A stretch of DNA of 64,000 nt from Nitrosomonas sp. (GCF_024282095.1 NZ_JAMWZS010000012.1:1-64000); one strand, 5' to 3'. Positions 1 to 9,240 are shown, numbered from the stretch's first letter. Notes: generated from the sequence alone by a model not told the origin. Translations and numbers: made by a program.

Positions 1-316
1 GTCGACCTTACCCCTTAAAGTCAAGTCATTTGTCATAAATAACATTCTCCACATCAAGGAATTTTTATGCCTAGCCATCATTTTTCCATTTTATGAACAA
101 GGAATTACATATGTAAGCACTTTTCTCTGAATAAATTTTGAGTTTTAGGAAATCTAGCGAGATCAGAAATAATAATTTGCACATTACATAAAAATAAAAA
201 ATATCGCAGCGGTAGTCAGAATAAAACTCAACTTCTCTCAAAAATGAGATACAGATTCATAAAGAGAAAGCTCTCGCGTTATCGTTTATAGATTTACTAA
301 CCGTTTGATTATAAAC
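1..316. other. intergenic, nothing recognised
   Basis: AT-rich stretch at the window edge. I see no convincing ORF, RNA gene or strong hairpin. It lies downstream of the minus-strand lipoprotein gene and may belong to a gene cut off by the window start. Confidence 0.4.
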
Positions 317-766
317 TCAAATTGATCCACCAATGCTTGCCGGCGACGGGTCCGCTACAAGACATTCGCTGAACACATAACCATTAGCTTCCTCAATCAA
401 TCCGTCACTTTCAGCGAGTACAAAACTGACACATTTCTTTGCTTTAAAAGAATACTGATATCTATCAGGTTGTTCTTTTTCAGGCAAAGCAATTTCATAA
501 AATAAACCATCTTGAACCCACCACCGACCTGATTCAGCAAAGCTCTTGATAGTGCCATCCACTTCCACAAAACTAAATTCAATCGCATACGTACCATCAG
601 CATTTCTTGTTTGCATCCATTTTTTTACCGTGCCACCTTCCTCCAGGTATTCACCGCTCCATACACCAATCAGCTTAACATCCAGGGACGGGCGTTGATT
701 AATGCTTGAAATCGCTTTACAGCCGAACAAACCAGCCAAGAGACAAATAAAAAAAATTAACTTCAT
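317..766 (-). CDS. putative lipoprotein of unknown function
   Basis: About 149 residues from the preferred start at 766. An in-frame ATG lies 24 bases upstream, but the downstream one gives a clean signal: Met-Lys, a hydrophobic stretch, then the lipobox LFGC, so export and lipidation are likely. The rest is Trp/Tyr-rich beta-type sequence (WSGEYLEEGG, SGRWWVQDGLFYEI) of the kind seen in small lipocalin-like or META-type folds, but I do not recognise the family. It follows ygfX on the same strand with about 70 bases between them, so cotranscription is possible. The ribosome binding site is weak. Confidence 0.6.
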   Translation of the reverse strand: MKLIFFICLLAGLFGCKAISSINQRPSLDVKLIGVWSGEYLEEGGTVKKWMQTRNADGTYAIEFSFVEVDGTIKSFAESGRWWVQDGLFYEIALPEKEQPDRYQYSFKAKKCVSFVLAESDGLIEEANGYVFSECLVADPSPASIGGSI

Positions 767-834
767 TATTACTTTTAAGATCAATATCATACGATATATA
801 AAACTATTAGATGATCAAAATCGAGGCACCTGAA

Positions 835-1278
835 TTATCCAATTTCACTGTTATTTTTCCACTTCCAACGCAACCATATCCGTAATTGCCTGAATTCCTC
901 TGCATCAATGCCATCGGGCAGTATCACTACACTGCGCGTAAAGAGCTCCCCCACAGGCTTCAGATTCAGTACCGTCAGATAAGGCGCAACAAAGGTATTA
1001 CCTAGTATGTTACAAATCATTGATTCGCCCGAGCGTATGGTTACGATGCATTGCATTTCATCAGATAGCGCAAAAACTATCACCGCATTGTCTGCGATGA
1101 GCAAGGCATCCTGCCGCAAATAATAAACCAGACTGATGACCAGCGCGATAGCGACAATCGCCTTAATACCCAAGGGCAGCGCCAACGGCCATAATAAACC
1201 GGCCGCAGCAATATGTACCAGACTGAGTAACGCCACGAGTTGAAATGAAGGTTTGCGATGAATGGACAAAATGGCCAT
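835..1278 (-). CDS. ygfX: YgfX/CptA-family membrane protein
   Basis: 147 residues. Two hydrophobic helices (about 14-30 and 36-54) are followed by a short basic residue and a soluble C-terminal half with the pattern GxSMICNxLGNTFVAPYLT and a closing LRIWLRWKW, which is typical of YgfX. In enterobacteria YgfX (CptA) is an inner-membrane protein encoded with SdhE (YgfY/CptB) and has been described as a toxin acting on FtsZ/MreB. Here it is divergent from ygfZ, and sdhE lies about 46 kb away beside sdhB, so the pair is split. The family call rests on sequence pattern and on the ygfZ neighbour. Confidence 0.7.
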   Translation of the reverse strand: MAILSIHRKPSFQLVALLSLVHIAAAGLLWPLALPLGIKAIVAIALVISLVYYLRQDALLIADNAVIVFALSDEMQCIVTIRSGESMICNILGNTFVAPYLTVLNLKPVGELFTRSVVILPDGIDAEEFRQLRIWLRWKWKNNSEIG

Positions 1279-1342
1279 ATCAAAATGGTTTATCGATCAT
1301 TAACATTTCAGAAGGTGAAGGCCAATTTCCTGAGATTGGCTC

Positions 1343-1373
1343 TTGATTTTACCCCGACGGGATATCGTATAAT
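1343..1373 (+). promoter_or_regulatory. candidate sigma-70 promoter of ygfZ
   Basis: TTGATT at 1343-1348 and a perfect TATAAT at 1368-1373, separated by 19 bases, which is longer than ideal. It lies 35 bases before the ygfZ start in the divergent ygfX-ygfZ gap. The -10 is strong and the -35 is moderate. Confidence 0.4.
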
Positions 1374-1408
1374 CACGCCTATTTACTATTCATAGTCTTT
1401 CTTTTTGC

Positions 1409-2449
1409 ATGAATCCAGTCTGGCAAACCTATCTGCGTAACTGTCACGCCATTATTGAGAACGATTATGTGATGCATTTTGGTGATATCACAACAGAACG
1501 TAAAAATGCGCAGACCGGAACCATTATGACCGATCTTTCCCACCATGGCTTGATTCGTTTCTCTGGAAATGACGCACAAACCTTTTTACAAAGTCAGCTC
1601 AGTTGCGATGTTCGGGAAGTTAATCTACAGCAGGCGCAATATGGCAGTTATTGCACGTCCAAAGGCCGGGTACTGGCAAGCTTTTTACTGTGGCAGCAAG
1701 GCGATGATTATTTAATGCAATTGCCCGTCAGTTTAACTGCTTCGATGCAAAAGCGTTTAGCGCTCTATGTACTACGTGCCAAAGTGCAATTGACCGATGC
1801 AAGCAACGATCTGGCCCGAATCGGCATTGCAGGTCCGAATGCCGCTCTGTTGATTAAAGAAATTACAGAATCACCACACAATCCGGATCAACCGCTGCAA
1901 GTCATGCATCACGAAAAAATCAGCATTCTTTACCTTTCACAGCAGCGCATGGAATTGATCACACCGATCGAGAATGCCCCCATGCTCTGGGAGCACCTCA
2001 ATCAGCACGCCGCGCCTGTTGGCACCGATTGCTGGGATTGGTTGACTATTCAAGCCGCGATTCCCACCATTCTGCCTGAGACCCAGGAAGCATTTCTGCC
2101 TCAAATGATCAATCTGGATGCCATTGGCGGCATCAGCTTTAAAAAAGGCTGCTACCCTGGTCAGGAAATCGTGGCACGCACCCAGTATCTTGGCAAACTC
2201 AAGCGACGCATGTTTCTGGCCCATATCGCCACAACCGAAACAATCAGCGCCGGTGATGCCTTATTCAGCATGGATATGGATGATCAATCCAGCGGCAACA
2301 TCGTCAATGCTGCATTGTCTCCGCATGGCGGCTTTGATGTTTTGGCGGTCATCCAGCAAAGCAGCGTTGATACCTGTGATATTCATTGGCAATCATTGCG
2401 AGGCCCTGTGCTGACAATCAAGCCGCTTCCGTATCCGTTGCCTGTGTAA
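1409..2449 (+). CDS. ygfZ: tRNA-modifying / Fe-S repair protein YgfZ (GcvT-like folate-binding)
   Basis: 346 residues, normal for the family. The diagnostic motif KGCYPGQEIVART (K-G-C-Y-x-G-Q-E) is present around residues 246-258, and the N-terminal half shows a GcvT-like fold (LIRFSGNDAQTFLQSQLSCDV). YgfZ binds tetrahydrofolate and supports Fe-S enzymes such as MiaB and succinate dehydrogenase in the cytosol. There is no obvious Shine-Dalgarno before the ATG at 1409; a second ATG at residue 22 is possible, but the upstream part also looks like the family N terminus. It diverges from ygfX. Confidence 0.9.
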   Translation: MNPVWQTYLRNCHAIIENDYVMHFGDITTERKNAQTGTIMTDLSHHGLIRFSGNDAQTFLQSQLSCDVREVNLQQAQYGSYCTSKGRVLASFLLWQQGDDYLMQLPVSLTASMQKRLALYVLRAKVQLTDASNDLARIGIAGPNAALLIKEITESPHNPDQPLQVMHHEKISILYLSQQRMELITPIENAPMLWEHLNQHAAPVGTDCWDWLTIQAAIPTILPETQEAFLPQMINLDAIGGISFKKGCYPGQEIVARTQYLGKLKRRMFLAHIATTETISAGDALFSMDMDDQSSGNIVNAALSPHGGFDVLAVIQQSSVDTCDIHWQSLRGPVLTIKPLPYPLPV

Positions 2450-2471
2450 AAATACACTGATGCAACGTTAT

Positions 2472-3167
2472 TCAGGCGTCTGGCTGCTTCTGCTTGTTCG
2501 AGAAATTCAGACTTTCGGGCGCATTGGTGCCGCCTGTCACCACAAATGTCATAGCTTCTTCGGTGGTCCAGTCCGTTAGAATGACATCTTCTATTGGCAG
2601 GATTTCGATATAACCGGATGTCGGATTGGGCGCGGTTGGTACATAAACCGCAGCTAATTTTCTCCCGCTATGCTTGTCTTGTATGATTTTTGTGATAAAA
2701 CCGACAGCCTTCATTTCCGACGACGGAAAACTGATCAGAACGACGCGTTGTCCGGCAACAGGCGGTTGACTGATAGTATGCAAAAAGCGTTTAGTGGCAC
2801 CATAGATTGTTTGTACTAATGGCAATCTGGCTAGTATGTTCTCATAAATACTAATCACCTTTTTCCCAATGACAAAAGATGCCAACAATCCAATACCGTA
2901 CAGACTGGCTATGGTCAACAATGCGGCAACCGCATGCTGAAAATTCGAATCCAGCAACCAACTGGCTGTCGTATCTGAAAACGGACGTACTGCATGCGCC
3001 ATTCCTTTTAACAAAGGATCCCCGATACGCGCCAACAAATTTAATAAAAAATCAAATACCAGCCAGGTAACCCACAATGGTGCCACTGTGAGACAGCCTA
3101 TGAGTATATAGCGGCCTACGTGAACGGAATGCGTTGTGTGTTGCTCATTATTGCTTTCTGTCGTCAT
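2472..3167 (-). CDS. DUF502-family integral membrane protein
   Basis: 231 residues. Two membrane segments (about 18-45 and 78-102) are separated by a short loop, followed by the typical DUF502 soluble part (NILARLPLVQTIYGATKRFL, then VVLISFPSSEMKAVGFIT and YVPTAPNPTSGYIEIL). The biochemical function of the family is unknown. It converges on ygfZ with a 22-base gap. Length and motifs are complete. Confidence 0.85.
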   Translation of the reverse strand: MTTESNNEQHTTHSVHVGRYILIGCLTVAPLWVTWLVFDFLLNLLARIGDPLLKGMAHAVRPFSDTTASWLLDSNFQHAVAALLTIASLYGIGLLASFVIGKKVISIYENILARLPLVQTIYGATKRFLHTISQPPVAGQRVVLISFPSSEMKAVGFITKIIQDKHSGRKLAAVYVPTAPNPTSGYIEILPIEDVILTDWTTEEAMTFVVTGGTNAPESLNFSNKQKQPDA

Positions 3168-3325
3168 CTCTAAAATTGTCTCCAGCTGAACAGCCGATTT
3201 ATCTTAACTCTTTTTATGATTATGCTTGTGCAATCAACGTTGCACTTCTCCAAATTACAAACCACAACCAGCTAACTAATATTAGTTTACGCAAATATCG
3301 CATGAACATTAGGAATACCATTTAT

Positions 3326-3471
3326 TAGCAGGCCGTTGAAAAACCACCTGCATTGCCGCTGCGGCGTTAAAAACAGGTTCAGAATGCTCATTTATTATGC
3401 ATAAACTGCGCTTTCTCGCCTGTTCTTGCCTGGTATCGGCTGCCTCGAAAACGTTTTTCAACGGTCTGCTA
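3326..3471. mobile_element. MITE-like element, full copy, 19-bp terminal inverted repeats
   Basis: The left end TAGCAGGCCGTTGAAAAAC (3326-3344) and the reverse complement of the right end (3453-3471), TAGCAGACCGTTGAAAAAC, match at 18 of 19 positions. The 146-bp unit carries no ORF. Both ends start at a TA dinucleotide, as expected for elements moved by an IS630/Tc1-type transposase. Partial copies of the same sequence occur at 13884-13947, 20582-20655, 41320-41387, 47980-48025 and 60200-60246. The surrounding stretch 3168-3758, between the DUF502 gene and the dynamin-like gene, holds no gene. Confidence 0.7.
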
Positions 3472-3758
3472 GCAAGGCAGCATTGTTCTTGGTAGAATCC
3501 CCGGGCTAGTTTCTTTAACTTTTAACATAAATACTAGTACAGTACTGAATGTGTTATACCAAACAATGACGCGATACCTGTTTTCTTTTGATTCAAAAAA
3601 GTTTTGGTTAGTGTACATTCCTTTTTTATAAAAAAACCAAATAACTTTTTGAAAAACAGCATCAATTCATGCAAACAGCGTTAATAAACAAACCAAAAAT
3701 ATCACCCGTACAGCATCTTGTTGAGGGTGCACTTTTATAAGAATGAAAAGGAACTGTT

Positions 3759-5219
3759 ATGTCACATAGTTCAACACAAATCAATAAGTACCTAAAAAGT
3801 CTACAAAAACATCTTGCCGACGAGCATCCTGATAATCCGACTCTGGCCAACGCGGTAAAAAGTTTTAGAAAAATGGATTATGTTGGTCATAGCATGGGAT
3901 TAATCAATAAGGATGAATCCTATGCAACTTGTGTAACGTGGTGGCCCATGATCGCCGTATTGGGTACGTTTTCTGCCGGCAAGTCAACCTATATTAACTC
4001 CTACTTAAACTTACCACTTCAACGTACAGGCAACCAGGCTGTCGATGACAAATTCACAGTGATTTGCTACAGCCGCCATAATGAAGCAAAGACGCTGCCA
4101 GGCATTGCACTCGATGCAGATCCACGTTTTCCATTTTTTCAGATAAGCCGCAGTATTGAAGAAATCTCCGAAGCCGGACAAGAACGTATTGATGCTTACT
4201 TGCAACTAAAAACATGCCCATCTGAAAACGTACGCGGAAAAATTCTCATCGATTCTCCCGGCTTTGATGCCGATAACCAGCGTGCATCGACATTACGCTT
4301 GACTCAACACATCATTAATTTGTCTGACCTTGTGTTAGTGTTTTTTGATGCACGCCATCCGGAACCGAAAGCGATGCAAGACACTTTGGCGTATTTAGTA
4401 TCGGCCAGTGTTAACCGCGCAGACGCCAATAAATTTCTTTATATTCTGAATCAAATCGATGTCACAGCACAAGAAGACAATCCTGAGGAAGTCGTCTCAG
4501 CTTGGCAACGCTCATTGGCTGAAGTTGGCTTGGTCACTGGACGATTCTATCGAATTTATAACCCAAGTGCCGCCGTCCCGATTGCGAATCCCCATATTAG
4601 AGAACGTTTTGAAAAAAAACGTGAAGAGGATATGGCTGATATCGATGCACGCATGCACCAAATCGAAGTAGAGCGTTCCTACCGTATTGTTGGCAAACTT
4701 GAACAAACAGCAAAAGGCATTAAAAATCAAGTTGTCAACAAACTCTCTGATATGCTGAAAAAATGGAAAAGCAAAGTTATGCTGTTTGATGGCTTGGTTT
4801 TTAGTACATTAGCAATATTAGCGGGTATTGCACTTACCCTGAGCGAATCTTGGAGTCTTGTCAAAACATTCCCGACTGAATTTATGCAAGGTGAGACATC
4901 CGCGTTGGTCATAGCCTTAGTGCTGGTAATCGGCGTTATTTACATTCATTTTTCTATCCGTCGTGCAGTTGCCAATAGATTGCTGAAAAAATTGGCGGAT
5001 GAAATCAAGGATCATGAAACATACAAGCAGTACATGCAGGCATTCAACAAGAGCACTGCTGCTCATCGTCCAATGTTCCTGCAAGGTCCAGCTGGTTGGA
5101 ATGAAGTAACGCAGCAAACCATTGATGAAATCATTAACGAAGCCAATGATTACATTCAAACATTGAATGATCAGTTTACCAACCCATCAGGACATGGCGG
5201 CGAAAACTCGCAAGTTTAA
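3759..5219 (+). CDS. dynamin-like GTPase with two C-terminal membrane segments
   Basis: 486 residues. P-loop GTFSAGKST at 69-77, switch II DSPG at 165-168 and a G4-like NQID at 231-234 define a dynamin-superfamily GTPase, closest in style to EHD-like bacterial proteins. After the GTPase domain comes a helical part (about 280-340), then hydrophobic helices at about 345-361 and 382-398 and a further helical tail. It probably acts on the inner membrane in remodelling or stress; bacterial dynamins often occur as pairs, but here it stands alone. A good ribosome binding site (AAAGGAACTG) precedes the ATG at 3759. Confidence 0.8.
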   Translation: MSHSSTQINKYLKSLQKHLADEHPDNPTLANAVKSFRKMDYVGHSMGLINKDESYATCVTWWPMIAVLGTFSAGKSTYINSYLNLPLQRTGNQAVDDKFTVICYSRHNEAKTLPGIALDADPRFPFFQISRSIEEISEAGQERIDAYLQLKTCPSENVRGKILIDSPGFDADNQRASTLRLTQHIINLSDLVLVFFDARHPEPKAMQDTLAYLVSASVNRADANKFLYILNQIDVTAQEDNPEEVVSAWQRSLAEVGLVTGRFYRIYNPSAAVPIANPHIRERFEKKREEDMADIDARMHQIEVERSYRIVGKLEQTAKGIKNQVVNKLSDMLKKWKSKVMLFDGLVFSTLAILAGIALTLSESWSLVKTFPTEFMQGETSALVIALVLVIGVIYIHFSIRRAVANRLLKKLADEIKDHETYKQYMQAFNKSTAAHRPMFLQGPAGWNEVTQQTIDEIINEANDYIQTLNDQFTNPSGHGGENSQV

Positions 5220-5249
5220 CTCTGCTGATAACAAGCCTTACTTACTATT

Positions 5250-5318
5250 AACTTGGATAACCAAAAGAATTGCTGATGTACAACCAATCACGGCATTGAT
5301 TCTTTTGCTATCCAAGTT
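5250..5318. repeat. large imperfect hairpin downstream of the dynamin-like gene
   Basis: Left arm 5250-5270 (AACTTGGATAACCAAAAGAAT) pairs with right arm 5299-5318 with about one mismatch and one bulge; the loop is 28 bases. It begins 30 bases after the stop codon. No T-run follows, so it is not a classical terminator; mRNA 3'-end protection or a palindromic element are alternatives. Confidence 0.5.
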
Positions 5319-5490
5319 TATCCAGCCATTCCCAGATTCGCTCCTCAATACATGCATTTCCAACATACGACTTACAAAAATCTAAAAAACATAAGATCCT
5401 GTATCACATAAATTTATCAATACATATCGTCAAAGCAATCCTTATTTTCTACCCCCGATCATTTTTAATCATTCCACACCCCGATCTGAT

Positions 5491-5520
5491 TTGGACAAGA
5501 ACAATATTAAAGAGTAAAAT
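5491..5520 (+). promoter_or_regulatory. candidate sigma-70 promoter of rpsO
   Basis: TTGGAC (5491-5496) and TAAAAT (5515-5520) with an 18-base spacer, ending 48 bases before the rpsO start. The rest of the gap from 5319 shows no gene. Confidence 0.5.
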
Positions 5521-5568
5521 TCCGGCTTTTCTTTACACTGGTAATTAATTGAATTGGAGAAATCATTT

Positions 5569-5838
5569 ATGTCAGTCACAATCGACCAAAAAGCACAGGT
5601 AGTGCGCGACTATCAAAGAGCCGACGGAGATACTGGCTCTCCAGAAGTTCAAGTTGCTCTTTTGACAACTCGGATCAACGATCTGATTGGGCATTTCAAA
5701 ACACATGTCAAGGATCATCATTCGCGTAGAGGCCTGCTACGTATGGTAAGTCGCCGTCGTAAGCTATTGGACTATCTTAAACGTCGCAATGCTGATACGT
5801 ATCAGACACTGATTGAACGCCTTGGTTTACGCAAATAA
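5569..5838 (+). CDS. rpsO: 30S ribosomal protein S15
   Basis: 89 residues from the ATG at 5569, the standard S15 length; GGAGA lies nine bases upstream. An in-frame TTG at 5554 would add five residues and overlap the ribosome binding site, so it is rejected. Family signatures are clear: [33 protein letters not shown] and [14 protein letters not shown] text. S15 binds 16S rRNA early in assembly of the small-subunit platform. pnp follows after 134 bases, the conserved rpsO-pnp order. Confidence 0.97.
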   Translation: MSVTIDQKAQVVRDYQRADGDTGSPEVQVALLTTRINDLIGHFKTHVKDHHSRRGLLRMVSRRRKLLDYLKRRNADTYQTLIERLGLRK

Positions 5839-5972
5839 ATGCTCTCCGCAAACCCGGTCAGCTGCAAATTAAGTAGATCATTTTCCGTTAAAATTTCCTT
5901 ACAACCAGTAACCTGGTTTGATGGCGATTTAAAATTCGGAAAAATTCATCAGAATTAGAAAAGGATTGTTAA

Positions 5973-8096
5973 TTGAAACCCATCAAGAAGAGCATTACCT
6001 ACGGACGTCATCAGCTTACGCTGGAAACGGGAGAGATAGCAAGACAAGCACATGGCGCTGTAGTGGTTACAATGGACGATACAGTTGTACTTGTTACCGT
6101 AGTCGGTGCAAAAAATATAAAACCTGGCCAGGATTTCTTTCCACTCACCGTGGATTATCAGGAAAAATTTTATGCTGCAGGCAGAATACCTGGTAGTTTC
6201 TTTAAGCGGGAAGGTCGCCCATCAGAAAAAGAAACTCTCACTTCCAGGCTTATTGACCGCCCTATTCGCCCACTCTTCCCCGAAGGTTTCTATAATGAAG
6301 TGCAAATCGTCGCCACTGTCATGTCATCTGACAATGAAGTGGATGCAGATATTCCTTCTATCATCGGGACCTCAGCAGCGCTCATCCTTTCCGGCATACC
6401 ATTTGATGGTCCTCTTGGCGCAGCTCGCGTCGGCTTCATCAATAATGAATATGTGCTCAATCCAACTATTTCAGAACTTAAGGATACTCAACTGAATTTA
6501 GTGGTTGCAGGTACGCAACAAGCCGTTCTGATGGTCGAATCCGAAGCGATGGAATTACCTGAAGAAGTAATGCTTGGCGCTGTTGTGTATGGTCACGAGC
6601 AAATGCAAGCGGTTATCAATGCAATCAATGAATTTGCTGATGAAGCAGGTGTAACTACCTGGGATTGGACACCACCTGCAAAAGATACTGCATTTGTAGA
6701 AAAAATCGCTGGGATGGCAGAAACCGACTTGCGGCAAGCCTTTAAGATAAAACAGAAGCAAGCGCGTTCTGAAGCTATTGAAGCAATCAGTCAACGCATA
6801 TCGACTGAAATCGGTGTTGATACCGAAGGCGGTCCCGATTTGCAAACCTTCAAGGAAGCTTTTTTTGCATTGGAATCCAAAATCGTACGCAATCAAATCT
6901 TAGATGGGGAACCTCGCATTGATGGCCGTGGTACACGCACCGTCAGAGCTATTACCATTCGGAATGGCGTACTGCCCCGCACACATGGATCAGCGCTCTT
7001 CACACGCGGCGAAACTCAAGCATTAGCGGTGGCAACACTGGGCACAGCACGCGATGAGCAAAAGATTGACTCACTTCAGGGTGATTACAACGATCGCTTC
7101 ATGTTGCATTACAACATGCCTCCCTACGCCACTGGGGAAATAGGCCGTGTCGGCACTCCAAAACGCCGGGAAATCGGTCACGGACGCCTTGCAAAGCGCG
7201 CCTTAGCGGCTGTTCTGCCTTCTCCGGAAGAATTTGGTTATTCGTTACGCGTCGTATCTGAAATTACCGAATCCAACGGCTCCAGTTCAATGGCATCGGT
7301 TTGTGGTGGCTGCCTTGCGCTCATGGATGCGGGTGTGCCACTCAAAGCTCATGTTGCCGGCATTGCCATGGGCTTGATTAAAGAAGGGAATCGCTTTGCT
7401 GTGCTCACCGATATTCTTGGCGATGAAGATCATCTGGGTGATATGGATTTTAAAGTAGCGGGTACCGAAAAAGGCATTACCGCATTGCAGATGGATATTA
7501 AGATTCAAGGTATCACCAAAGAAATCATGCATGCCGCACTAATACAAGCGCATGAAGGGCGCATGCATATTCTGCAAATCATGAAACAGGCGCTGCCTTC
7601 GACTCGCGAGGATATCTCAGTTCACGCACCACGTATCATCAAACTCAAAATCAATCCAGAAAAAATTCGTGATGTCATCGGTAAAGGTGGCGCCGTTATA
7701 CGCGCACTTACGGAAGAAACCGGTACCACGATTGATATTACCGATGATGGTCAAGTAACAATTGCTTGTGTCAGCGCTGAAGGTGGTGAGCTTGCCAAAA
7801 AACGTATTGAAGATATTACCGCTGAAGTTGAGGTTGGAAAAATTTATGATGGTGTAGTTTTAAAATTACTTGATTTTGGTGCTATTGTCAGCGTTCTGCC
7901 TGGGAAAGACGGCTTATTACATATTTCACAAATTGCCAACGAACGTGTTAACAATGTTTCCGATCATCTGAATGAAGGTCAACAAGTACGCGTCAAGGTG
8001 CTTGAAGCCGATGATAAAGGAAGGTTACGATTAAGCATGAAAGCCGCATCTGTTGATGAAAATAATTCCGACTCTGCCACAGAAGAAGAATCCTAA
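5973..8096 (+). CDS. pnp: polyribonucleotide nucleotidyltransferase (PNPase)
   Basis: 707 residues, full length. Two RNase PH domains (about 1-230 and 310-540) flank a helical linker, followed by a KH domain ([12 protein letters not shown], about 565-577) and an S1 domain (about 620-690). PNPase degrades RNA 3'-to-5' with phosphate and is a degradosome partner in many bacteria. The start is a TTG at 5973, seven bases after AGGA; no ATG gives the expected N terminus [12 protein letters not shown] hairpin terminator follows at 8137. Confidence 0.97.
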   Translation: MKPIKKSITYGRHQLTLETGEIARQAHGAVVVTMDDTVVLVTVVGAKNIKPGQDFFPLTVDYQEKFYAAGRIPGSFFKREGRPSEKETLTSRLIDRPIRPLFPEGFYNEVQIVATVMSSDNEVDADIPSIIGTSAALILSGIPFDGPLGAARVGFINNEYVLNPTISELKDTQLNLVVAGTQQAVLMVESEAMELPEEVMLGAVVYGHEQMQAVINAINEFADEAGVTTWDWTPPAKDTAFVEKIAGMAETDLRQAFKIKQKQARSEAIEAISQRISTEIGVDTEGGPDLQTFKEAFFALESKIVRNQILDGEPRIDGRGTRTVRAITIRNGVLPRTHGSALFTRGETQALAVATLGTARDEQKIDSLQGDYNDRFMLHYNMPPYATGEIGRVGTPKRREIGHGRLAKRALAAVLPSPEEFGYSLRVVSEITESNGSSSMASVCGGCLALMDAGVPLKAHVAGIAMGLIKEGNRFAVLTDILGDEDHLGDMDFKVAGTEKGITALQMDIKIQGITKEIMHAALIQAHEGRMHILQIMKQALPSTREDISVHAPRIIKLKINPEKIRDVIGKGGAVIRALTEETGTTIDITDDGQVTIACVSAEGGELAKKRIEDITAEVEVGKIYDGVVLKLLDFGAIVSVLPGKDGLLHISQIANERVNNVSDHLNEGQQVRVKVLEADDKGRLRLSMKAASVDENNSDSATEEES

Positions 8097-8136
8097 AATA
8101 AAATTCTGCTGTCTTTAGTCTTTACTATTAAATATT

Positions 8137-8168
8137 AAAAAACCCTGTGATCTACACAGGGTTTTTTA
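8137..8168 (+). terminator. rho-independent terminator of rpsO-pnp
   Basis: Stem AACCCTGTG (8141-8149) with CACAGGGTT (8155-8163), loop ATCTA, preceded by an A-run and followed by a T-run. It lies 40 bases after the pnp stop and could also serve the convergent dksA. Confidence 0.9.
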
Positions 8169-8209
8169 TTTCCACCACCGATTCAGATTGATTACTCTTC
8201 CATATACAC

Positions 8210-8635
8210 CTACTTAGCTATTTGCTTCTCACGCATTTCATCCAACGTTTTGCAGTCAATGCAGAGTGTTGCAGTCGGCCGGGCTTCAAGCCGCTTTAAT
8301 CCAATCTCTATTCCACAGCTTTCACAATAACCATAATCCCCAGAGTCTATTTTTCCAATTATCTCATCGATCTTCTTGATAAGTTTACGCTCACGATCAC
8401 GGTTGCGTAACTCAAGTGTCATATCAGATTCCTGGCTAGCACGATCGTTGGGGTCAGCAAACACTGTAGCGTCATCTTGCATGGTGTGGACCGCACGATC
8501 AATATCCTGACCCAATTCAATTTTCATACCTTCCAATATCTTACGAAAATGTGTGAGCTGGGCAGGACTCATATAATCCTCACCTGCTTTTGGTTCATAG
8601 GGCGTCACTTGTTTACTCTGTAGCTCTTTTGGCAT
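8210..8635 (-). CDS. dksA: RNA polymerase-binding transcription factor DksA
   Basis: 141 residues from the ATG at 8635; an open frame runs upstream to 8698, but the extension (MYFLIIVYDFC...) is unlike the family, and AAGGA lies 11 bases before the chosen start. A coiled-coil region (about 25-85) carries the acidic tip, and the C terminus has a four-cysteine zinc finger, YCESCGIEI and LCIDCK. DksA enters the RNA polymerase secondary channel and, with ppGpp, represses rRNA and tRNA promoters. The divergent neighbour is a tRNA operon with a GC-rich discriminator, a typical target. Confidence 0.95.
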   Translation of the reverse strand: MPKELQSKQVTPYEPKAGEDYMSPAQLTHFRKILEGMKIELGQDIDRAVHTMQDDATVFADPNDRASQESDMTLELRNRDRERKLIKKIDEIIGKIDSGDYGYCESCGIEIGLKRLEARPTATLCIDCKTLDEMREKQIAK

Positions 8636-8855
8636 CTCTTTAAGGTTCCTTAATTCCGGTAGCGTACAAAAATCGTATACTATTATCAGAAAATACATTA
8701 GATCACAAGTTATTTATCCAGCTCATTACATGTCTCAACTTAAAATAGTATAAAAATCCAGAACTCATTTGTGACATTATTCGTACAATACCAACATTTC
8801 TAAATTCCTATACTTGCAATAGAAGGCAGAATTCTTATCTTCGCATACGAAGAAA

Positions 8856-8884
8856 TTGACGTTTCAAACCTAAGAAGGTATAGT
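8856..8884 (+). promoter_or_regulatory. sigma-70 promoter of the tRNA-Pro/Arg/His operon
   Basis: TTGACG (8856-8861), 17-base spacer, TATAGT (8879-8884), then a GC-rich discriminator GACGCC just ahead of the first tRNA at 8896. The layout is that of a strong, stringently controlled stable-RNA promoter. A small palindrome, TCTTCG-CATA-CGAAGA, lies just upstream. Confidence 0.75.
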
Positions 8885-8895
8885 GACGCCTTTTC

Positions 8896-8972
8896 CGGGG
8901 TGTAGCGTAGCCTGGTAGCGCGCCTGGTTTGGGACCAGGATGTCGGGAGTTCAAATCTCTCCACCCCGACCA
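8896..8972 (+). tRNA. tRNA-Pro(TGG)
   Basis: A 77-base cloverleaf. Acceptor stem CGGGGTG/CACCCCG, anticodon stem CCTGG/CCAGG with loop TTTGGGA giving anticodon TGG, T-loop TTCAAAT, and an encoded 3' CCA. First of three tRNAs in a row. Confidence 0.96.
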
Positions 8973-9006
8973 ATTTCAGCCCTAATATTTAGAGCAGCCC
9001 GATTTG

Positions 9007-9083
9007 GTGCCCGTAGCTCAATCGGATAGAGCACCAGCCTTCTAAGCTGGGGGTTACAGGTTCGATCCCTGTCGGGCACGCCA
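9007..9083 (+). tRNA. tRNA-Arg(TCT)
   Basis: Acceptor stem GTGCCCG/CGGGCAC, anticodon stem CCAGC/GCTGG with loop CTTCTAA giving anticodon TCT, T-loop TTCGATC, discriminator G and encoded CCA. It lies 34 bases after tRNA-Pro, so cotranscription is likely. Confidence 0.96.
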
Positions 9084-9163
9084 CAAATATTTCTATATAG
9101 TGTGGACTACATTACTCAACACAGTTTGTGTAAATTAAACCAATTTGCCTTAGTTTTTCTTAT

Positions 9164-9240
9164 GGTGGCTGTAGCTCAGCTGGTAGAGTCCCGGATTGTG
9201 ATTCCGGTTGTCGTGGGTTCGAGTCCCATCAGCCACCCCA
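9164..9240 (+). tRNA. tRNA-His(GTG)
   Basis: Acceptor stem GTGGCTG/CAGCCAC with an extra 5' G at 9164 facing discriminator C, the hallmark of tRNA-His. Anticodon loop TTGTGAT gives GTG; the 3' CCA is encoded. It lies 80 bases after tRNA-Arg and is probably the last gene of the operon. Confidence 0.96.

Noticed and set aside
3134..3328. 64-residue open frame upstream of the MITE
   Set aside because: No ribosome binding site, overlaps the start of the DUF502 gene on the other strand, and shows no protein-like pattern.
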